64,000 bases of DNA from Leifsonia sp. ZF2019 (GTDB lineage Bacteria > Actinomycetota > Actinomycetes > Actinomycetales > Microbacteriaceae): positions 4,154,001 through 4,218,000 of the forward strand of contig NZ_CP065037.1 in the NCBI RefSeq assembly GCF_019924635.1. Direction: 5' to 3'. A program made the position numbers and the translations under genes. Shown one piece after another: positions 23,905 through 32,759 of this stretch; position 1 is the first letter of the stretch, and each line of letters begins with the position of its first letter. The notes below the pieces were generated by a model. It ran no database searches and had not been told where the DNA came from. It worked only from the letters and a program-made list of their open reading frames with translations.

Positions 23905-26703
23905 CTAGGCCCCGCGACGGTTCCGCTGCGCCGCGCGTCGACGGAGGAGGATCAGCGCTCCTCCCAGTGCGATCAGCGCCGCTGCGGTCGACACGAACAC
24001 GGCGGTGGCCACCGACGATCCGGTGGACGCGAGGACGGGGTCCCCGGCGACCGTCACGGTGAGCTGGACGCTCGACGCGGCGAACGAGGCGTCCCCGCTG
24101 TAGCGAGCTGTGACGACGTGCGTCCCTGCTCCGAGCGCGTCCGTGTTGCACGACGTCGCCGGGAGCGTCACCGTGCACAGCACGCGACCGGAGGCGTCCG
24201 TGAAGGTCACGGTCCCGGTGGCGCCCGCCGGCAGACCGGAGGCCGTGAGGGTGACCCCTCCCGTGGACAGCGCGTGGCGTGCGGCCAGCGCGGTGGGCTG
24301 CGGCGCCACCACCAGGGTGAACGCGGTGCCCGTCGCCGGCTCGTGGTTGGCGTCGCCCGAGTAGACCGCGTGCACCGTGTACGTTCCGCCCGGGAGGTCG
24401 TCCGGCAGAGCGCAGGTCGTCTTCGGCAAGGTGGCGGTGCAGAGCACGGTGCCGTCGTCGGTGACGAACGAGATGGTGCCGGTCGCGTCCTCCGGGACTC
24501 CGTCGACGGTGACGTCGATCGTCGTGCCGTGGGTCACGGTCACCGGATCGGGGTCGGTTCCGCCCGTCCCGCCGCCGGAGCCGGGACCGCCGCCCGTGCC
24601 GCCGCCGATCGTCGAGACCGCCTTGCGGATGGTGAGGGTCGCCGTGTCGGATTCCGCCGCCGCGTGCGTGGCGTCGCCCGAGTAGGCGACCGTCACGTCG
24701 TACTGGCCGGCCGCCAGGGTCGTAGCGGTCGGGCAGCTCGTGACGGGGAGCGTGGTCGTGCACAGGGTCGTGCTTCCCGTCGAGAACGTGAGCTCGCCCT
24801 CGGCGGTGGCGGGGATGCCGGTGGCCGAGAGCGTCGCGGCGGTACCGTACGGCACCTCGGTCGGCGCGACCTGCAGGTCGACGGCCACCGCGATCTTCGT
24901 GACCGTGAGCGTGAGCGAGGCACGGTCGGCGCCCGTGACCGCGTCGTGGTCGGCGTCACCGGAGTACGACACCAGGACGGCGTGCTGTCCGACGGCGCCG
25001 CCCACCGTGGTGCAGCTGGCGACGCCGTCCACGACCGTCGCCGTGCAGATCGTGTCTCCGCTGTTCGCGTCCGTGAACGTCACGGTCCCGGTCGGCGCGG
25101 TCGGCGCTGAGGAGGCGGAGGAGGCGATGGTCGCCGAGAGGGTCGCCGTGGCGCCCTTCTCGACCGTGACGTCCCCAGCGGTGAGGCGCACGGGCTGCGC
25201 GCTGATCGCGACCGAGGCCGACGCGGTGACGGCCTCGGCGTCCGTCGAGGCGACGATCGAGGAGATCGTGACCGTGCGTGCCGCACCGGAGACCGTGTAG
25301 GGGAGGGACAGCGCGGGCAGGGAGGTTCCCGGCTGGATCGGCGCCGCCGCATCCACCGCGAAGTCGCAGGTCTCGGTCTGACCCGAGAGGGTGCAGGTCC
25401 AGCCCGCGGGCAGGTCGGCCGGGACGGTCGGCTGCACACCGGCGGGGAAGGTGGTGGTCGCTCGCACGAGCTGGGACTCGGTGCCCCCGTCGGCCGTGAC
25501 CGTCGGGGTGATCGTGTAGGTGCCGGTTCCGCCGTGCGCCACGGTGCTCGACCCGGAGGCCGCGGCCGTCAGCACGGGAACGGGCCCGGCCGCGGTCTTC
25601 GCCTCCAGGTAGTTGACCTCGTGCACGTCGGAGGCGCCGCCGGTTCCCGCGACCCAGCCGTAGGTGAGCTTGTAGGGGTAGCCGGTGGCGGGGTCGATCC
25701 AGGAGGCCGGGATCGCGGCCGCGTTGCCGGTGGCCGACAGTGTGGGCAGGGTTCCCTTCAGGACCTGCTGGCTGCCGCCGATCGGGGTGAAGATGACCGC
25801 GAACGTTCCCGGGTCGACGGAGATCGCGGTCGCGCGCTGCGCGGAGATCGCGGTCGCGGTGGGGTTGATGACGATCTCGACGGGGACCTTGGCATCGGCG
25901 CGCGAGGCCGCCCCGACCTTGCTCAGCGAGCCGGTGAGCGGGGTGTTCGCGGTGGAGGCGACGACGCAGTATCCCGTGGTGCCGTTGCCCGGACCGCGCA
26001 CGGTGACGCTGTTCGGGTAGCGCACGCGCGTCGGGGTCGTGCTGCAGCCGTTGCCCTCGAAGTCGGGGTGGTTGAAGTTGCCGTAGCGGTCGAGGCCGAT
26101 GCCGAGGTAAGCGTGGGCGAGGCCGCTGCCGGACTTCGTGCCGCTGTAGCCGAGCGAGCCGCCGAGCATGCCGATCTGGGTCGGCACGGCCGGGTTGTAG
26201 GGGTCGGTGGCGGCGAGGTAGAAGACGATGCCGTCGGCCGTGATGCCGGTCTGGTCCGCGACGCCGTTGTACTGGTAGCTGTCGAAGATCGCGTCGATGC
26301 CCTTGGTGATCGGCACCGACTGCTTCGCGCCGACGCCGCCGGTCATGTTGAGCGTCGCCGAGGTCAGCCGCAGCGCGCCCTGCTGGTCGGGATCCGCCGT
26401 CCCGCCGCAGCCCGGGATGGTGTCGGTGGCGCTGGAGGACGTCGTCGTGCGTGCCGTGAGGCACGCGCTGTTGGGGCCGGACGGCGCACCCGGCAGCGTG
26501 TAGCCGCTGCCCGCGGTGGTGCCGGTGAAGCCTTCGTTGACGAACGTCGTCTGCGCCGGCGGCGTGGCCGGGTCGGCGTAGGACGCGCTCGCGCCGGTGA
26601 GGGCGAGCGCGACGACGCCGACGGCGGCGACGCTCGAGAGGACGGTGCGGGTCAGATGGGTGACCGTCGCCAAGGCGCGGCGGTCGTCGGTTTTCGGGCG
26701 CAA
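23905..26703 (-). CDS. Lectin-like/Ig-repeat surface protein with LASTG sorting motif
   Basis: A 932-residue exported protein. It has a signal peptide (hydrophobic core at about residues 21-38), then a domain of about 340 residues resembling L-type lectins (ADGIVFYLAATDP, AYLGIGLDRYGNF). A linker domain and at least four Ig-like repeats follow, each ending in a YSGDA(D/T/N/S) turn and each carrying a Cys pair that may form a disulfide. A Gly-rich spacer separates repeats near residue 700. The C-terminus is LASTGSS, a hydrophobic helix and RRRAAQRNRRGA, which fits a class E sortase LAXTG signal. The start is TTG. It is probably a wall-anchored adhesin binding glycans. Confidence 0.85.
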   Translation of the reverse strand: MRPKTDDRRALATVTHLTRTVLSSVAAVGVVALALTGASASYADPATPPAQTTFVNEGFTGTTAGSGYTLPGAPSGPNSACLTARTTTSSSATDTIPGCGGTADPDQQGALRLTSATLNMTGGVGAKQSVPITKGIDAIFDSYQYNGVADQTGITADGIVFYLAATDPYNPAVPTQIGMLGGSLGYSGTKSGSGLAHAYLGIGLDRYGNFNHPDFEGNGCSTTPTRVRYPNSVTVRGPGNGTTGYCVVASTANTPLTGSLSKVGAASRADAKVPVEIVINPTATAISAQRATAISVDPGTFAVIFTPIGGSQQVLKGTLPTLSATGNAAAIPASWIDPATGYPYKLTYGWVAGTGGASDVHEVNYLEAKTAAGPVPVLTAAASGSSTVAHGGTGTYTITPTVTADGGTESQLVRATTTFPAGVQPTVPADLPAGWTCTLSGQTETCDFAVDAAAPIQPGTSLPALSLPYTVSGAARTVTISSIVASTDAEAVTASASVAISAQPVRLTAGDVTVEKGATATLSATIASSASSAPTAPTGTVTFTDANSGDTICTATVVDGVASCTTVGGAVGQHAVLVSYSGDADHDAVTGADRASLTLTVTKIAVAVDLQVAPTEVPYGTAATLSATGIPATAEGELTFSTGSTTLCTTTLPVTSCPTATTLAAGQYDVTVAYSGDATHAAAESDTATLTIRKAVSTIGGGTGGGPGSGGGTGGTDPDPVTVTHGTTIDVTVDGVPEDATGTISFVTDDGTVLCTATLPKTTCALPDDLPGGTYTVHAVYSGDANHEPATGTAFTLVVAPQPTALAARHALSTGGVTLTASGLPAGATGTVTFTDASGRVLCTVTLPATSCNTDALGAGTHVVTARYSGDASFAASSVQLTVTVAGDPVLASTGSSVATAVFVSTAAALIALGGALILLRRRAAQRNRRGA

Positions 26704-26830
26704 GGAAACCTCAGCGGGTAGGGCGGCGCGCCGGGACGCGCCGGTGTCGGGTAGGTGCCGCCGCTGACCGGACCGGTCGGGAAACGAGCCGGGTCACAGC
26801 GACTTCGGTGCTCAGTCGTTATGACATTAG

Positions 26831-26867
26831 TGAACGTTCAGGCTCTGAACAGTGTTTGAACGCGTTC
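26831..26867 (-). promoter_or_regulatory. GAAC/GTTC palindromes upstream of the surface protein
   Basis: Two perfect palindromes lie in the 203-bp gap 26704-26906: TGAACGTTCA at 26831-26840 and GAACGCGTTC at 26858-26867, with a further GAAC half-site at 26847-26850. They sit 128-164 bp upstream of the TTG start, in the only relatively AT-rich part of the gap. They look like a multi-site operator for an unknown regulator. Confidence 0.4.
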
Positions 26868-26906
26868 GTTCCCTCGAACTGGGGGTGCGAAGGGGCGCCG
26901 GCCCGC

Positions 26907-28217
26907 CTACTCACCCGGGAGGGAGGCGGCCCGCAGTCGTGCGTCGATCTCGTCGATCGACTCACCGCGGGTGCGCGGCATGAAGAGGATGCCGAGGATT
27001 CCCGACCCGACGGTGACCACGATCATCAGCACCGAGACACCGGCCAATCCCGCCGCGAGGAGAGTCGGCACGAACACGAGCGAGACGGCGGAGGCGATGC
27101 GGGCGACGCCGAAGCTCAGGCCGAGCGCGGTACTGCGCAGCTCGGTCGGGAACAGCTCCTGCGACCACACCTTGTAGTGCGCTTCCCCGGCGAGGGTGGT
27201 GCCGATGCCGTAGGTCACGAACGCGATCACGAGGGTGCCGGCGCCGACGGGGAGGACGAGAGGGAGGATCCACGCGGCCACCTGCACGATCGCACCGACG
27301 ATGAAGATCGGTCTGCGTGCGGCGCTGTCCATCGCGCGCATCATCGCGAGCACCGTGATGAGGATGACCGGGACGCCGATGAGCGAGACCAGCAGAGCGC
27401 TCGCCGGAGGCAGGCCGCCGACGGTCTCGAGAGCGTACAGGCCGAAGGAGCCGTAGAAGTTCGTCCCGATGGTCAGCAGCGCGTAGAACGCGAGGATGAA
27501 CAGCGTGCTCCGCAGCAGGCGGCCGCGGAACAGAGCGCGCACGCCCTCCCGTGTGGCGCCGGCGGTGCGTGCGTTCGTCCACGCGGTGGGCTCGCCGATG
27601 CGCCGGCGGAGCGCCCACGTGATCAGCGCCAGGACCAGCAGGTGCCCGAAGACGATCCGCGGCATCCACTCGCCGAAGCCGGTGGAGGCCAGCACCACCA
27701 GGATGACCACGAGCGGTCCGAGACCCCACAGCAGCTGGGTGAAGGTCACCAGCCGGCCGCGTCGCTTGCCGGGCGCCGTCTCGCCGACGACGGTGATCGA
27801 GGTCGGGACGTCGGCGCCGACGGCCAGCCCGACGATGATCACGCCGACGAACAGCATGGCCGGGACCACGGCGCACACGATCCACAGCAAGCCGAACGCG
27901 TACAGCAGAAGGTCGAACGAGTACACGCGCTTGCGGCCGACCCGGTCTCCGATCCGACCGCCGACGATCGCCCCGATGCCGATGCACACCGTAAGCGCGG
28001 CGGAGAGGAAGCCGAGCTGCCAGGCATCCAGCGAGAACTGGCCCTTCCACAGGGTGAGGCTCGCGCTGACCGCGACGATCGTGCCGGCATCGAGGTACGA
28101 GGCCATGCCGGCCAGGAGTGCGGTGCGCCAGGGTGCGCGCGACTGCGGGTCGGTCGAGGCGGAGCCGGCGAGGCCGCCCGGTTCGGTCCCGGCAGTGGTG
28201 GGGGTGGGGTCGGTCAT
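26907..28217 (-). CDS. MFS transporter, sugar-porter-like
   Basis: A 436-residue major facilitator with 12 helices. The loop 2-3 signature appears as GGRIGDRVGRKRVY and the repeat in the second half as SAARRP. The family resembles metabolite:H+ symporters and sugar porters. The start at 28217 is preferred because GGAG lies upstream; two in-frame ATGs within a tandem 15-bp repeat upstream (at 28250 and 28235) are alternatives. It is third in a GH78-DUF3089-MFS unit and may import a product released by those enzymes. Confidence 0.85.
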   Translation of the reverse strand: MTDPTPTTAGTEPGGLAGSASTDPQSRAPWRTALLAGMASYLDAGTIVAVSASLTLWKGQFSLDAWQLGFLSAALTVCIGIGAIVGGRIGDRVGRKRVYSFDLLLYAFGLLWIVCAVVPAMLFVGVIIVGLAVGADVPTSITVVGETAPGKRRGRLVTFTQLLWGLGPLVVILVVLASTGFGEWMPRIVFGHLLVLALITWALRRRIGEPTAWTNARTAGATREGVRALFRGRLLRSTLFILAFYALLTIGTNFYGSFGLYALETVGGLPPASALLVSLIGVPVILITVLAMMRAMDSAARRPIFIVGAIVQVAAWILPLVLPVGAGTLVIAFVTYGIGTTLAGEAHYKVWSQELFPTELRSTALGLSFGVARIASAVSLVFVPTLLAAGLAGVSVLMIVVTVGSGILGILFMPRTRGESIDEIDARLRAASLPGE

Positions 28218-28230
28218 GCGGAGGTCTCCG

Positions 28231-28260
28231 TTCATCGGGTCTGCGTTCATCGGGTCTGCG
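28231..28260. repeat. Two tandem 15-bp repeats at the DUF3089/MFS junction
   Basis: Two identical copies of TTCATCGGGTCTGCG, at 28231-28245 and 28246-28260. The second copy contains the stop codon of the DUF3089 gene and an overlapping ATG; the first copy therefore supplies an extra in-frame ATG before the MFS gene. Confidence 0.9.
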
Positions 28261-29524
28261 CCCACTGGCTGATCTGGGCGGCGAGGAGCGCGCGGAGCCC
28301 GCCGAGGTCGACGTTGTAGTCGACCACGTGGAGCCCGAGCGCAGAGGTGGAGGTGTCGGGCAGCATCCCGGTGGGGTCATCGATCTGCAGCCAGCTGGTG
28401 TTGGCGGTCGCGTCGCCGGCGAAGGCGCAGTGCCCGCTCAACGCGCCGGGGGTCGACCGGTACCCGGTCGGATCGGCGGGGAGGGTGTAGCCGAGGAGGA
28501 GATGGGTCAATGCGCCGTTGGGAGCCAGCAGGCTCCCGCGGACGAGCGTGCGCGTGGGCAGGATCGGGTCGAGAGCCGCGGTCGCATCGGCCGGTCCACC
28601 GGCGAGCAGAGCGCTGGGGTTGACGCAGGCGATCCGGTGTCCGGCGTCGAGGTTCGCTGCCAGGCTTCCCGACACCGGTGCGCTCCCGGCGGGCTGGCCG
28701 TAGCTGGAGTACGCGATGACGCATCCCGTCGGCACACCGCCCGGCTTCGGCTCGCAGACGGGCAGGTGCTGGAACGTCGAAGCGGGGTCGGCGCCCCCGC
28801 CGGACGCGGCGCCGAGCGGCACCTGCACCTGGCCGCCGAGCACGACCGCGCTCACCAGCTGCGCGGTGGCGGCCGCGTCGCCGTCCACGGAGTGCTGGAG
28901 CAGTTTCTCCACCGCGACGCTTCCCTGCGAGTGGCCGAGCACGATCACCCCTCGGCGCTGACCGGTGACCGGATCGATGTTGTCATGGGCCCAGTAGTCG
29001 TCCCACGCCTGCTGTACGTCGGCGAAGCCCGGGCCCGGATACGGGTCGCCGCCGGTCGCGCCGCTCGCCGCAAGCTGGAGCAGAGTGCTCTGCCGGTAGA
29101 GCGGAGCGAACACGCGGCACAGCCCCGCGAGCGGGCCGAGCTGCGCGAGCAGCACGGCGACCTCGTCGTCGCGCGCCGACGGCGCCGCCGAGCCGAGCAT
29201 CAGCACGGGGTTCGGGAGCAGGTCCACCGTGGGATAGACATAGAAGCAGTCGACCGGAGGCTCGGCGCCCGTCGTCGGCTGCACCACCGCACTCGTGCCT
29301 CCCGCCGCGACGGTGGTCGACAGCGGAACGGTGCTGCCGTCGGGATAGCGGCCCACGGCGCCGCCGCACGCCGACGCGGGGTCGCCGGGATGGCACAGCC
29401 ACACCGGCTGCGCGAGCGGCGCGGTGAGGGAGAAGGACGGAGATGCGGAGCCGGCGGCGGGCGCCGCACCGGAGGAGAACGCCAGCGCGGCGGCCGCCAC
29501 GATCGCGAGGAGCGGGGAAGGCAT
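28247..29524 (-). CDS. Secreted DUF3089 alpha/beta-hydrolase
   Basis: A 425-residue exported protein of the DUF3089 alpha/beta-hydrolase family. It has a signal peptide (MPSPLLAIVAAAALAF), the DCFYVYPTVD stretch typical of the family, and a nucleophile elbow GHSQGS with the catalytic Ser. Several cysteines suggest extracellular disulfides. AAAGGAGG sits just upstream of the ATG at 29524. The family probably has lipase or esterase activity; the substrate is unknown. It is placed 41 bp after the GH78 gene and before the MFS gene, suggesting hydrolysis of an esterified sugar or glycoside outside the cell. Confidence 0.85.
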   Translation of the reverse strand: MPSPLLAIVAAAALAFSSGAAPAAGSASPSFSLTAPLAQPVWLCHPGDPASACGGAVGRYPDGSTVPLSTTVAAGGTSAVVQPTTGAEPPVDCFYVYPTVDLLPNPVLMLGSAAPSARDDEVAVLLAQLGPLAGLCRVFAPLYRQSTLLQLAASGATGGDPYPGPGFADVQQAWDDYWAHDNIDPVTGQRRGVIVLGHSQGSVAVEKLLQHSVDGDAAATAQLVSAVVLGGQVQVPLGAASGGGADPASTFQHLPVCEPKPGGVPTGCVIAYSSYGQPAGSAPVSGSLAANLDAGHRIACVNPSALLAGGPADATAALDPILPTRTLVRGSLLAPNGALTHLLLGYTLPADPTGYRSTPGALSGHCAFAGDATANTSWLQIDDPTGMLPDTSTSALGLHVVDYNVDLGGLRALLAAQISQWAQTR

Positions 29525-29565
29525 CGTTGCCTCCTTTCGTCGGCGCACGGGGGTGCGCACAGGGG

Positions 29566-32034
29566 TCAGAGCCGCGTCGTCGCGGCTCCCGCGTGGTGCT
29601 CGCTCTCCCGGCCGTCGCGGTCCACGAAGGTGAACGGCACGGGAGAGACGATCTCGACCCGGTCGCCCGCCACCGTGACGTGGACGGGGCCGAACGGGGT
29701 GGCGGCGGCGCCGGATGCGTTGGTGAGACGACCGGGCCGCGGGGCGATCCGCATCCGCGTGCAGCCGGGCTCGGCCGGACGGATGCCGAGGGTGAAGACG
29801 ATCAGATCCCGGGCGGGGGTGGCGCTCCAGCCGTGACAGTACGATCCACCCTCCCAGCACTCGCGGAAGGCGGTCGGTGCGTCGTCGAGCAGCGCGTCCC
29901 AGTCGAGCAGTAGGTCGGGCAGCCTGTCGGTCTCGCCGAGCAGGTCGAGGGCCTCGTGAACGATCGGGCGGAAGAAGGGCTGCGCGCCGACGGTCAGACG
30001 CTCGGTGTCCCAGTCGGGGGCGTCCCGCACCGAGACGGGCGTGCCGGCGACCGGCCCGAGGGCGTCCGCGCCGTGATCGGCCAGCGGACTGCGGGTGAAG
30101 ACGGCTGCACGGTCGAGCAGGAGCCGCCGCACCGCGGCGCGGCGACGGTCGGGCACGATGCCCGCACAGACCGCGGCCGCCGCGGTGTGCTCGCTGACGG
30201 AGCGGCCGCGCTCGCCGTCGACGATGGTGTCGCGGTAGGCCCCGCGCTCCTCGTCCCAGAAGGCCTCGAAGCCGTCGGCGATCGAGGCGTGCCTGGCACG
30301 GGCCCAGGCCGCCCTGCCACTGTCGCCGAGGGCCTCGGCGAGCTCCGCGACATCGCGGAAGGCGCGGGCCAGCAGTGCGTTCAGGGCCGCGCTCCGGCCG
30401 GTCACCTGGACCGGGGACCAGTCGATGAGCACCCACCCGGGCACCTCGGCCACGAGGCCGTCGTCGCCCACGAACCGATCGAACCAGCGCAGCACGTTCT
30501 CGGCCACCGGCATGAGCTCTGCCACGGCCTCCCGGTCGCCGGTGTAGTCGTGGAGGCGGTGCACCTGGCGGATCCAGTGCAGCGACCAGTCGGGGATGGT
30601 CGGCACCGCCGGCGTCGCGAAGTCCCCTGCCGCGACCATCGGGAGGATGCCGTCCGGGCGCGGCTGGGCCAGCAGCCGGGGGCTCCAGCGGGGGAGGCTC
30701 CAGTCGAGGTTGGCCGCGAAGTCGACGGACTGGTGCACGACGGAGTCGCCCGTCCAGGCGCGCTGCTCGCGCGTCGGGCAGTCGACGTAGGCATCGTGCG
30801 AGCTCAGGTCGGCCGTGCGCAGAGCGACGTCGTAGATGCGGTCGAGGCGCGGATCGTCCGATCGGAACGGCTCGACCGCCTCACGCGGGCGGAGGCGCTC
30901 GAGCACCGAGACCTCCTCCAGCCGCCAGTCCGTCGCGGCGTCCACGAGCAGCACCAGCCAGCGCCCGCCGATGCGTTCCCAGGAGAGAAAGCGATCGTCG
31001 GCGCCGCGGGCGATATAGCCGAGCACGGCGGCGGAGTCGAGGGCTGCGGCCGTCGGTGCCTCGAGCAGAGCCGCGGCGACCGTGGTCCCGGCGGGCGCGT
31101 CGACGCGCAGCTCCAGCCTCCCGCTCACGATCGCGCCGAAGTCGACGACGAGGAGGCGCCGGCCGCCCGGGATGTCGACCGGCTGCGCGAGGTCACCCGG
31201 TGCCCCGGCGGGTACGGCCGGCGACGTCGCGAGCAGGTCGGCGAGCAGCGCGCGGGCGGGGTCGAGAGCCGAGCCGTCCCAGGCCGTCGGGCCGCCGTCG
31301 GCGATCGCGAGGGCGGCCGGGAGGCGGCGTCCGCCGGTCAGGGGAGCGACAGGGCGCCTCCGCGGCGCGCCCCAGGGCTCGCCACCCGGGGTCGTGCGCC
31401 CCGCCGGTCCGACGATGGAGTGCTCCCGCAGCACCGTCGCCGGCTGCCAGTCGCCGTCGTCGTATCCGCGTTGTGCCCAGTCGGCGTCGAGTTGCCGCGC
31501 GTCGAGCAGCTCCTCCGGCTGCGTGACGAGGAACCCGGCCGGTGCGGTGGGCGTCCACGCGGCCGCCTCCTGCACACGCCAGCTCTCGTCGGTCCCGACG
31601 ATCGTGCCGTCGAGGGCGATCTCGGCCGCCAGGCTCCCGCCGCCGAGCGTGTAGCTGGTGGGGGAGGGTTCCCACCACGGCGAGGGGAAGCCGCGGAACC
31701 GGCCGATCACGGCCACCACGTTCTCACCGGCGACGAGCGCACCGTCGAGGCGGTACTCGTCGTACTCGATGTGGCGCGGCGCGTGCCGGATCGGCCCGGA
31801 GCCGAGCTCGCGTCCGTTGACGAAGAGCCGGTAGTCGGAATCGGCGGTGATCCGCAGCCGGGCCGTCCGGGGAGCGGTGTCCAGCTGCAGGGTGCGGCGG
31901 AAGAGCACGCGCGTGTCGAAGCGTGCGGGGTCGGCGGCGCCGTAGGGGTGCTCGCGACTCGGACCCGCCAGCGCGGGGCGGTCGGACCAGATCCAGCGTC
32001 CGGTCCATGCGTCCGGCCAGGTCGTCGATGACAT
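29566..32034 (-). CDS. GH78-type alpha-L-rhamnosidase-like enzyme
   Basis: An 822-residue protein without a signal peptide. The N-terminal beta-domains (WIWSD, FRRTLQLDTAPRTARLRITADSDYRLFVNG) are typical of bacterial rhamnosidases. The (alpha/alpha)6 catalytic region carries DCPTREQRAWTGDS, the GH78 motif with acidic residues, and a later conserved ECWEGGSYCHGWSATPA. GH78 enzymes release terminal alpha-L-rhamnose from plant glycosides and pectin. The start at 32034 lies 11 bp from a TetR-type operator and has no clear ribosome site, so the mRNA may be nearly leaderless. First gene of the GH78-DUF3089-MFS unit. Confidence 0.87.
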   Translation of the reverse strand: MSSTTWPDAWTGRWIWSDRPALAGPSREHPYGAADPARFDTRVLFRRTLQLDTAPRTARLRITADSDYRLFVNGRELGSGPIRHAPRHIEYDEYRLDGALVAGENVVAVIGRFRGFPSPWWEPSPTSYTLGGGSLAAEIALDGTIVGTDESWRVQEAAAWTPTAPAGFLVTQPEELLDARQLDADWAQRGYDDGDWQPATVLREHSIVGPAGRTTPGGEPWGAPRRRPVAPLTGGRRLPAALAIADGGPTAWDGSALDPARALLADLLATSPAVPAGAPGDLAQPVDIPGGRRLLVVDFGAIVSGRLELRVDAPAGTTVAAALLEAPTAAALDSAAVLGYIARGADDRFLSWERIGGRWLVLLVDAATDWRLEEVSVLERLRPREAVEPFRSDDPRLDRIYDVALRTADLSSHDAYVDCPTREQRAWTGDSVVHQSVDFAANLDWSLPRWSPRLLAQPRPDGILPMVAAGDFATPAVPTIPDWSLHWIRQVHRLHDYTGDREAVAELMPVAENVLRWFDRFVGDDGLVAEVPGWVLIDWSPVQVTGRSAALNALLARAFRDVAELAEALGDSGRAAWARARHASIADGFEAFWDEERGAYRDTIVDGERGRSVSEHTAAAAVCAGIVPDRRRAAVRRLLLDRAAVFTRSPLADHGADALGPVAGTPVSVRDAPDWDTERLTVGAQPFFRPIVHEALDLLGETDRLPDLLLDWDALLDDAPTAFRECWEGGSYCHGWSATPARDLIVFTLGIRPAEPGCTRMRIAPRPGRLTNASGAAATPFGPVHVTVAGDRVEIVSPVPFTFVDRDGRESEHHAGAATTRL

Positions 32035-32045
32035 GGCAGCTATTT

Positions 32046-32059
32046 TTACCGAGTGGTAA
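32046..32059. promoter_or_regulatory. TetR-type operator between GH78 and tetR
   Basis: A perfect inverted repeat TTACC-GAGT-GGTAA, within a longer imperfect dyad, in the 54-bp space between the divergent GH78 and tetR starts. Its size and position fit a TetR-family operator controlling both genes. Confidence 0.7.
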
Positions 32060-32088
32060 GTCAAATGCAAGCCGGGCACAATGGGGAG

Positions 32089-32730
32089 ATGACCGAGAGC
32101 ACCCAGAAGGCGCCGTCCTCTCGCCGGGGCCGCCACCGCGGGACCGTACGCGGCGACTCCCGCCGCGACGAGCTGGTCCACGTCGCGAGCGAGCTCTTCG
32201 CCGAGAACGGCTACCGCGACACGAGCATCGCGGACATCGCCCAGCGAGTGGGCGTCACGCAGCAGGCGCTGCTCTACTACTTCGGCAGCAAGCCCGCCCT
32301 GCTCGACGCGGTCATCGACGACCGGGACGGGGCCGCCGTCGCCTTCGCCGAGGAGCTCGCCGCGATCGGCGGCTTCGACGCCATCGACGCCCTCCCCGAC
32401 TCCGCACGTCGCAACGCGGCCGAACCGAACCTGGTGCGCCTCTTCGCCGTCCTGGTCGCCGAGAACCTCTCGCGCGATGCGGTCGCCCATGACCACTTCG
32501 TCACGCGGTACCGCCGCCTGCGCCGGATCGTCGCGGGACTCATCGCCGAGGGCCAGCGCACGGGCGTCTTCGAGCCCGGCATCGATCCCGCGCTCAAAGC
32601 CGCCGAGGTCATCGCGGTCATCGACGGACTCAACACCCAGTGGCTGCTCGACCCCGACGACATCGACATCGTGGCCGTCACCGAGCAGTTCGCCGAAGGA
32701 CTCGCCGAGACCCTGCGCCCCCGCGCCTGA
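32089..32730 (+). CDS. TetR-family transcriptional regulator
   Basis: A 213-residue repressor. The N-terminal helix-turn-helix is at about residues 24-70 (DELVHVASELFAENGYRDTSIADIAQRVGVTQ is split across the first helices; recognition helix QQALLYYFGSK). The C-terminal ligand-binding region is all-helical. An alternative in-frame ATG at 32065 would add eight residues and sits closer to the operator; neither start has a convincing ribosome site. It is divergent from GH78-DUF3089-MFS and is the obvious regulator of that unit, presumably released by a sugar, glycoside or aglycone. Confidence 0.87.
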   Translation: MTESTQKAPSSRRGRHRGTVRGDSRRDELVHVASELFAENGYRDTSIADIAQRVGVTQQALLYYFGSKPALLDAVIDDRDGAAVAFAEELAAIGGFDAIDALPDSARRNAAEPNLVRLFAVLVAENLSRDAVAHDHFVTRYRRLRRIVAGLIAEGQRTGVFEPGIDPALKAAEVIAVIDGLNTQWLLDPDDIDIVAVTEQFAEGLAETLRPRA

Positions 32731-32759
32731 CCCCGCGGTCGCGCCGGCCGGACCCGGAG

